64,000 bases of DNA, taken from IMG/VR virus record IMGVR_UViG_3300030419_008158, positions 124,001 to 188,000 of that record; one strand, given 5' to 3'. The notes below the pieces were generated by a model. It was not told where the DNA came from and ran no database searches. It saw nothing but the letters and a program-made list of their open reading frames with translations. This stretch comes from a virus. Below are positions 59,969 to 64,000 of the stretch, one piece after another (the first letter of the stretch is position 1; each line of letters opens with the position of its first letter). Both the position numbers and the translations under genes were made by a program.

Positions 59969-60565
59969 TTAGAAAAGCTCTTCATTTTTTGGGTCATGCT
60001 TGACCAGAATCTTCTTCATAACAGCAACTTGTTTATCTGACATGCGTCTGCCGGATTTCATTTGATCTGCGAGGCTTTGCAAGAAATTATTGGTCTTAAC
60101 AGACAGGTAATCTTCGATAGCTGCTAATTGTTTCCCTCTTACAGAGCCGGCCATTGGAGGTATATTTTTTCTTCGCCTCCATGGCGGACTAGTCCCGAGA
60201 TAAGTCTCACCACCATATTTTTGACCAAAGGCTGCACCTCTGCGCGATACGTTACCTTCATCATCGTAGATATTACCCTCGGCGTCGACGTATTGTTCGT
60301 ATTCCAGCAGCATTAATTCACGACGAACAATGCGTCGAAGTTCATTCTCAGAAAGAAGTGGTTCTTGAGCTGGAAGAGACTCCGGAGATTTTGTAGTAGC
60401 TTCAGACCCTACAGCCTTTGAGTGATCTATGTCTAACTCTAGATTTTTTGCTGTACCCTCAATGTCTCCGGACCACGCATCTTCAACGGGCTCCACATCA
60501 GAAGGGTGTTCTTCATCTAGCATTTCTAAGATAATTTTTTTGAGCTGCTTTTTTGTAATTTTCAC
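59969..60565 (-). CDS. Targeting-peptide protein, unknown function
   Basis: 198 residues. The start is the GTG at 60563-60565 with GGAG eight bases upstream, giving MKITKKQLKKIILEMLDEE, a clear member of the shared N-terminal peptide series (I-L-E-M cut site). A second such helix, SENELRRIVRRELMLLEYEQY, follows near residue 75-95 with L-L-E-Y. The C-terminal 60 residues (LAAIEDYLSVKTNNFLQSLADQM) are helical. Packaged head protein suspected. Confidence 0.65.
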   Translation of the reverse strand: MKITKKQLKKIILEMLDEEHPSDVEPVEDAWSGDIEGTAKNLELDIDHSKAVGSEATTKSPESLPAQEPLLSENELRRIVRRELMLLEYEQYVDAEGNIYDDEGNVSRRGAAFGQKYGGETYLGTSPPWRRRKNIPPMAGSVRGKQLAAIEDYLSVKTNNFLQSLADQMKSGRRMSDKQVAVMKKILVKHDPKNEELF

Positions 60566-60581
60566 TTTAGAATCTCCATTC

Positions 60582-60920
60582 TTAAATAAAGGCACCTAGT
60601 TCTATTTCGGTTGCTCTGTCTTCTGCCCACTCCTCTATGTCGAGTGGACCGATAAAGCCGTTCTGCGGGGGTGTGTAGTCAAGCCATGTTCGATTCGGGG
60701 CACCGGCGCGCTGTGCTAGGTCGTCTAGATCTTCAAATCCAAGACCTCTCTGGTCCAGCCACTCTCCCCAACCATGCATGAGCTTCTCGTCCGTTTTTTG
60801 TTCACCCTCCCCACCGGGTGCATAGTAATCTTCTTCACCGGGAGGAGCAGAGAAATCTCTATCATCATCGGCCCATGCTTCCCTGATGATTCGCCTGAGC
60901 TGTCGCTTAGTGATTCTCAT
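60582..60920 (-). CDS. Targeting-peptide protein, unknown function
   Basis: 112 residues starting MRITKRQLRRIIREAWADDD. The rest is acidic (GEEDYYAPGGEGEQKTDEK) with aromatic residues, and no family is recognised. SD GAGGCAG before the ATG. The shared peptide and position put it in the internal head-protein series. Confidence 0.65.
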   Translation of the reverse strand: MRITKRQLRRIIREAWADDDRDFSAPPGEEDYYAPGGEGEQKTDEKLMHGWGEWLDQRGLGFEDLDDLAQRAGAPNRTWLDYTPPQNGFIGPLDIEEWAEDRATEIELGAFI

Positions 60921-60924
60921 ATGA

Positions 60925-61149
60925 TCATCTGCCTCTGCGCAAGACTTTAACAGTTACGCCCTTGACATCACCGGTCATAATATAAAGTTCGCCGGGTGCA
61001 TCACCTTTTTCAACAGTTGCCACCCCTTTGTTTATTCTATTCTGTAAATCAGCTGCCAATCTTTCTGGAGTCTCCTCCAGATCAGGTAAGTGACTTGCAT
61101 CTAGCATTTCCTGAATGATTTGTTTTAGCTTTTTCTTTGAGATTTTCAT
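60925..61149 (-). CDS. Targeting-peptide protein, unknown function
   Basis: 74 residues from the ATG sharing one base with the upstream stop (TAATG), MKISKKKLKQIIQEMLDASHL. The reading from 61251 would overlap the upstream gene by 100 bases. A short beta-rich C-terminal region (GELYIMTGDVKGVTVKVLRRGR) follows. Unknown function. Confidence 0.65.
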   Translation of the reverse strand: MKISKKKLKQIIQEMLDASHLPDLEETPERLAADLQNRINKGVATVEKGDAPGELYIMTGDVKGVTVKVLRRGR

Positions 61150-61412
61150 TATCTCATCCTCTGAATTTTTTCTAACATTAGATTCTTGCATTCTCTCTTG
61201 ATTCCGGGTGAGCGAAAGCTGCCACCAATACGCACAGCCTCGCTGATACAATGCTGGATCAGTTCGTCGATGGACATTTCAACATGTGCTAAGAGGTCTG
61301 ATCTTGCTTCATCTTCATCAGCAGAGATTGTGCCATCAGGATTCATTTCATTGAGAATCTTGACTTTCTCTTCTTTAATAATTCTTCTGAGTTGCTTCTT
61401 TGTGATTTTCAT
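61149..61412 (-). CDS. Targeting-peptide protein, unknown function
   Basis: 87 residues, MKITKKQLRRIIKEEKVKILNEMNPDG; the helix is followed by I-L-N-E-M, an L-x-E site. The remaining part is helical with three cysteines (HCISEAVRIGG, ECKNLM). SD GGGAG before the ATG. Confidence 0.65.
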   Translation of the reverse strand: MKITKKQLRRIIKEEKVKILNEMNPDGTISADEDEARSDLLAHVEMSIDELIQHCISEAVRIGGSFRSPGIKRECKNLMLEKIQRMR

Positions 61413-61414
61413 TG

Positions 61415-62140
61415 TTATCTCCCGCTAACCTTTCTATACATCGCCTTATGAAGAGAATTAACCATAGGTTCAAGGTCTGTCCCGTACAACACAGGCATAA
61501 CCCTGTCTTCAAGATCATAAATGGCTTGTTGTATTTTTGCGTTATTTTGAAGTTCGTATTGCTCTGCGTTGGCGTCTTCTTGTAGCTCTTCTTTGATAAT
61601 TCTTCTGAGTTGTCGTTTTGTGATCTTCATTCTGTTTTTTCCTTCAATCTTATATTCGTCGCGACCTACTTCAAAATCTTCATCATCTGGCTCTTCGATG
61701 CCAGCGGCTATAGCCTTTTTGTTTTCTACATCCGCTACGGGGGAATCATCAGCGACGTAACCCACACCAGTATTACTTGCAGGTGAAACGTCGTATGGAG
61801 GTTTCGGTGCCGGATTCTTACTGAGTGACGGGTGTCCGGCATAGAGGCTCCAGTCGATTGGCTCGTCGACAGGCACCTCTACTTTTGGGCCGAACCTTTG
61901 ATTATCCGGATGGTAGTTATCCTCCGCGACGCCTCGGGCCGCCTGGTCAGCGGTTTGAAACATATGATTTAGAGACCCAACTCCCATAAACGGCCGGCCC
62001 TGCGCCTTGCCCAGCCAGTCGGTGGCCGCTTGTTTTGACCCCTTTGCCGGCCAGAATGGTGCGTGCTTATCTCGCCTCTCGAGAAGACGGGCCTTCTCTT
62101 CTTTGATGATTCTTCTGAGTTGTCGCTTTGAGATTCTCAT
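61415..62140 (-). CDS. Double targeting-peptide protein (apparent in-frame fusion of two genes)
   Basis: 241 residues. Starts with MRISKRQLRRIIKEEKARLLERRDKH. A complete second copy, MKITKRQLRRIIKEELQED, begins at residue 171, and its ATG (61628-61630) has an AAGGA-type site nine bases upstream. The first half has aromatic and proline-rich loops (APFWPAKGSKQ, PAPKPPYDVSPAS), the second is a 70-residue helical domain. It looks like two tandem genes joined by stop-codon loss, with the second start perhaps still used. Confidence 0.65.
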   Translation of the reverse strand: MRISKRQLRRIIKEEKARLLERRDKHAPFWPAKGSKQAATDWLGKAQGRPFMGVGSLNHMFQTADQAARGVAEDNYHPDNQRFGPKVEVPVDEPIDWSLYAGHPSLSKNPAPKPPYDVSPASNTGVGYVADDSPVADVENKKAIAAGIEEPDDEDFEVGRDEYKIEGKNRMKITKRQLRRIIKEELQEDANAEQYELQNNAKIQQAIYDLEDRVMPVLYGTDLEPMVNSLHKAMYRKVSGR

Positions 62141-62143
62141 TAT

Positions 62144-62344
62144 CTATGCTTCTGCCTCTATAGTACCTTGTTCATATCCAGCATCATACGCCTGTGGATA
62201 TGTTGAGCGATCAGCATCGTTTGGATACCCCTGATAAGCATCATCATACCCGCGATCGTACTCTTGATCTTCATCCCTGTTGGGGCTCATCATTCTAATC
62301 TCTTCCTTGATGATCCTTCGCAGTTGTCGCTTGGTGATTCTCAC
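62144..62344 (-). CDS. Targeting-peptide protein rich in Tyr/Asp repeats
   Basis: 66 residues from GTG (SD AGAGGA), MRITKRQLRRIIKEEIRMMSP, then an acidic/aromatic segment with repeated YDxGY units (YDRGYDDAYQGYP, YPQAYDAGYEQG). No family known. Same N-terminal peptide series. Confidence 0.65.
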   Translation of the reverse strand: MRITKRQLRRIIKEEIRMMSPNRDEDQEYDRGYDDAYQGYPNDADRSTYPQAYDAGYEQGTIEAEA

Positions 62345-62357
62345 GGTTTATCCTCTT

Positions 62358-62966
62358 TTAAGCTCTAAAGGCATCTCGAACATAGTCGGTTGCGTAGTCA
62401 ACGGCAGATTCCTTTTCGCCCTCAGACTCGGCGTACTCAATATTAGCAAGGGCATCGAGTGCCTCATCAACCTCAAACCCCGTACCCAAGTTTCGAACCA
62501 TGTCTTCCAATTGAGCCAATGTTGCTGAATCGTTAGGGTTTCGTGATAGCTTGCTCAGCAGATCACTAGCTTGATCGTAAGTTGCTCGGCCACCAGATCG
62601 ATTGTCGTCTACTACGTCCTGCACAAATGCGATCATTTGGTCAATAGGTTGTGATGGAGTATCAGAGTCTTCTTCGGAAACTGTGTGATAGCCTGCAGCT
62701 TTAAGAGTGTTTAGCGACTGCAACTGTGCTTCAACACCGTCACGGGGCACCGGGCCGCCACCAAACTGCCTAGCAACATCATCATCGGTCATTGCGACGT
62801 TATTTCCGTCTAGATACCAAAAACCCTGTGCTAAATCAGCATGACCCTTTTTGTCCATCTGCTCCATCAATCTTCTGCGCACAATTCTACGAATCTTCTG
62901 CTCAGCCAGAACTTTGGCTTTCTCTTCTTTGATGATTTGTCTTAGTTGTCGCTTGGAGATTTTCAT
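62358..62966 (-). CDS. Targeting-peptide protein, unknown function
   Basis: 202 residues, MKISKRQLRQIIKEEKAKVL followed by A-E-Q-KIRRIVRRRLMEQ; two L-x-E-Q sites (L-A-E-Q and L-M-E-Q) are seen. The remainder is a helical acidic domain (DQMIAFVQDVVDDNRSGGRA, SDLLSKLSRNPNDSATL). Unknown function; SD AAGGA. Confidence 0.65.
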   Translation of the reverse strand: MKISKRQLRQIIKEEKAKVLAEQKIRRIVRRRLMEQMDKKGHADLAQGFWYLDGNNVAMTDDDVARQFGGGPVPRDGVEAQLQSLNTLKAAGYHTVSEEDSDTPSQPIDQMIAFVQDVVDDNRSGGRATYDQASDLLSKLSRNPNDSATLAQLEDMVRNLGTGFEVDEALDALANIEYAESEGEKESAVDYATDYVRDAFRA

Positions 62967-62981
62967 GTTGTTTTTTCCTTC

Positions 62982-63371
62982 TTACGTCATCTCGACAAAT
63001 TCGTCAAAGTCACCAGCTGCGTAAGGATCACCCCCTGCATACCAGTTGACAAACCAGTCCTTGAGCATTCCAACATCACCCGCGACGTCGAGCATGCTGT
63101 ACCCGCTTGGGCCGGTCCCCCTGTCTGTAAATCTCAGACCACGATATCGGGGGTTTCTTGTCATCTGCTTGAATGGACCACTCTCATCACGTATTTCCCC
63201 GTGTTCGTCCATCATGTCTAGGCCTCGAATTATTCCCTGTTGACCGGTTGGCTCAGCTGGTCCTCGCATCTTGATAGCTTGTTCAGCGATACGACGGACC
63301 TTCTGTTCAGCCAGGACCTTGGCTTTCTCTTCTTTGATAATTCTTCGAAGCTGTTTCTTTGTGATTCTCAT
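62982..63371 (-). CDS. Targeting-peptide protein, unknown function
   Basis: 129 residues from the ATG overlapping the upstream stop (TAATG), MRITKKQLRRIIKEEKAKVL, with L-A-E-Q then KVRRIAEQAIKMRG. AGGAG lies ten bases upstream. The C-terminal half is aromatic and glycine-rich (MLKDWFVNWYAGGDPYAAGD). The longer reading from 63401 lacks support. Confidence 0.65.
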   Translation of the reverse strand: MRITKKQLRRIIKEEKAKVLAEQKVRRIAEQAIKMRGPAEPTGQQGIIRGLDMMDEHGEIRDESGPFKQMTRNPRYRGLRFTDRGTGPSGYSMLDVAGDVGMLKDWFVNWYAGGDPYAAGDFDEFVEMT

Positions 63372-63784
63372 TAGAAAAAAGCTCCTATTATGTTTAGCCA
63401 TGTGTCAAGGGTAAATCTGTCGCCGGCATCTGGGTCCATTTCGTCCGCAAGCTCATCGTCCCTGACATGCGTTACACCGTATGTGGATCTAAGCCAGTTG
63501 GCCAGCGCGACATGATCAGCCTTTGAGTCCAGATCTCCTTCCCACCAGACTGTCTTAATGCCTGGCTTGAGCTCAGGATGTGAGTCTGGGTATTGAATTA
63601 CAATACCGGAATTTTCAAGAGTACCAAGGCCGCTGGGAGGCGATCTGTAGTCTATCACTAGTGTTTCACCACCAGCCTGCTCCAATAGTTTCCTGCGGAC
63701 AATTCGACGGACCTTCTGCTCAGCCAGAACTTTGGTCTTCTCTTCTTTGACTATTCTTCTAAGTTGTCTTTTTGTGATTTTCAT
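63371..63784 (-). CDS. Targeting-peptide protein, unknown function
   Basis: 137 residues starting MKITKRQLRRIVKEEKTKVL, followed by L-A-E-Q and RRKLLEQ (L-L-E-Q). A compact alpha/beta domain follows (TLVIDYRSPPSGLG, TVWWEGDLDSKADHVALANW) ending in a hydrophobic LDTWLNIIGAFF. The ATG is chosen because AAAGGA lies seven bases upstream; the longer reading would overlap the cysteine-rich gene. Confidence 0.65.
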   Translation of the reverse strand: MKITKRQLRRIVKEEKTKVLAEQKVRRIVRRKLLEQAGGETLVIDYRSPPSGLGTLENSGIVIQYPDSHPELKPGIKTVWWEGDLDSKADHVALANWLRSTYGVTHVRDDELADEMDPDAGDRFTLDTWLNIIGAFF

Positions 63785-63795
63785 TCTGTATCCTT

Positions 63796-63912
63796 TTATG
63801 CTACGTTGCACTTGCCCAGGCAGCTCTCACACGAGCAACAACCGCAGCAGCAGCAGCAGTGTGAAGATTTAAATAAGTTGCGTAGACGATGAAAAAATAG
63901 ATTTGCTGACAT
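63796..63912 (-). CDS. 38-residue cysteine-rich microprotein
   Basis: ATG (63910-63912) with AGGAG eight bases upstream and a GATATTTA motif 33 bases upstream. The protein is MSANLFFHRLRNLFKSSH then CCCCCGCCSCESCLGKCNVA: ten cysteines in the last 20 residues, five of them in a row (19-23). The N-terminal half is a short basic amphipathic helix. No known family; possible metal-binding (zinc or iron-sulfur), disulfide-linked or lipidated product. Its stop precedes the next gene's Shine-Dalgarno. Too short for most gene finders. Confidence 0.65.
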   Translation of the reverse strand: MSANLFFHRLRNLFKSSHCCCCCGCCSCESCLGKCNVA

Positions 63913-63945
63913 GGCGTCATCTCCTGTGGTTTGTATTACGAGATG

Positions 63946-63953
63946 TAAATATC
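63946..63953 (-). promoter_or_regulatory. GATATTTA motif upstream of the cysteine-rich gene and head-protein cluster
   Basis: Minus strand reads TGTGATATTTACATC, next to a 10-bp-stem hairpin on its upstream side (63959-63999). First promoter-like element of the leftward run of targeting-peptide genes. Confidence 0.45.
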
Positions 63954-63958
63954 ACAGT

Positions 63959-63999
63959 GCGGAGAAAATGCCGCTTGCGGCGAGATCATTTTTCTCCGC
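63959..63999. terminator. Large GC-rich nested hairpin at the right edge
   Basis: Outer arms GCGGAGAAAA (63959-63968) and TTTTCTCCGC (63990-63999) pair perfectly. Inside, GCCG...CGGC (63970-63981) forms a second short hairpin. No U-tract follows on the minus strand before the window's next motif; the plus-strand side is cut by the window end. It probably ends the transcript entering from the right, or is an RNA-processing element. Confidence 0.5.
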
Positions 64000-64000
64000 G

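Larger units (their letters stand above)
60565..63784 (-). repeat. Dispersed repeat encoding the shared N-terminal peptide
   Basis: Eleven near-identical 45-70-base copies code for M(K/R)I(T/S)K(R/K)QLRRIIKEE. On the plus strand each reads close to TTCTTTGATGATTCTTCTG followed by AGTTG(T/C)(C/T)(G/T)(C/T)TT and TCAT at the start codon; copies end near 60565, 60920, 61149, 61412, 61630, 62140, 62344, 62966, 63371 and 63784, the eleventh (RRI-type) being inside the 59969-60565 gene. The repeat carries only the peptide; downstream domains differ, as expected for a swapped targeting tag. Confidence 0.8.

Noticed and set aside
59969-63784. Repeats as an insertion sequence or transposon array
   Set aside because: The repeated piece is only the first 15-25 codons of genes; there is no transposase and no terminal inverted repeat.
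1-64000. Bacterial chromosome (O-antigen locus beside stress operon)
   Set aside because: Fibre genes, gp55-like sigma, packaged-type peptides and almost single-strand dense coding fit a phage better; no housekeeping or tRNA gene seen. Certainty needs flanking sequence.

Overview
The window is best read as part of a large tailed-phage genome (T4-like, probably marine), not a bacterial chromosome. About 70 genes are packed almost end to end on the minus strand. Many neighbours overlap by one base (TAATG) or four bases (ATGA). There are three giant repetitive virion-fibre genes, a T4 gp55-like late sigma factor, a PIN-PhoH protein and a long series of short proteins sharing one N-terminal peptide. 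No ribosomal protein, rRNA or tRNA gene is visible. DNA is AT-rich and the standard bacterial code fits. The host is unknown. Lipoprotein signals, LPS-type sugar genes and a MopE-like calcium-repeat protein suggest a Gram-negative host, possibly myxobacterial or deltaproteobacterial in the broad sense (inference).

Layout by coordinate; transcription runs mostly right to left. (1) 1-3.7 kb: a partial HExxH protein, the gp55-like sigma factor, a small membrane protein and two GT4 glycosyltransferases. (2) 3.8-26 kb: a Cas4/RecB-type nuclease followed by an island of about 23 sugar and glycan genes. These make GDP-fucose (gmd, fcl), further sugars (epimerases, transaldolase, araD, a PfkB kinase, an RpiB-nucleotidyltransferase fusion, a nucleotidyltransferase-HAD fusion) and decorate glycans (carbamoyltransferase, methyltransferase, GT2, GT4, GT6 and GT11 transferases, an HtrL/YibB protein). 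(3) 26.2-38.7 kb: fibre proteins of 481, 1085 and 2356 residues built from shared repeats, and two small structural-type proteins. (4) 38.7-50.5 kb: PhoH, an orphan sigma region-4 protein, a histone H1-like protein, a chaperonin-like protein, the complete PrkA-SpoVR-YhbH trio, an iron-sulfur helicase, a nucleotidyltransferase and ClpP. (5) 50.5-64 kb: a secreted lipoprotein protease on the plus strand, a MopE/VWA lipoprotein, and at least 14 proteins carrying an arginine-rich amphipathic helix (type sequence MKITKRQLRRIIKEE) followed by L-x-E sites. These look like internal head proteins with a capsid-targeting peptide, plus a 38-residue protein with ten cysteines.

How the genes may work together: the glycan island could remodel the host surface, or the virion fibres, with fucosylated blood-group-like sugars. 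The adjacent GT11 and GT6 genes plus gmd/fcl form the core of an A/B-antigen-type pathway. The 39-50 kb block combines stress-kinase, protease, chaperonin-like, nucleoid and transcription factors and looks like a host take-over module. The right-hand cluster probably encodes proteins packaged in the head and delivered with the DNA. A recurring GATATTTA motif 16-33 bases upstream of start codons in the structural region is a candidate late promoter.

Limits: all homology statements are by eye from motifs. Several starts were moved to positions supported by a Shine-Dalgarno sequence and overlap with the upstream stop codon; this is stated entry by entry.
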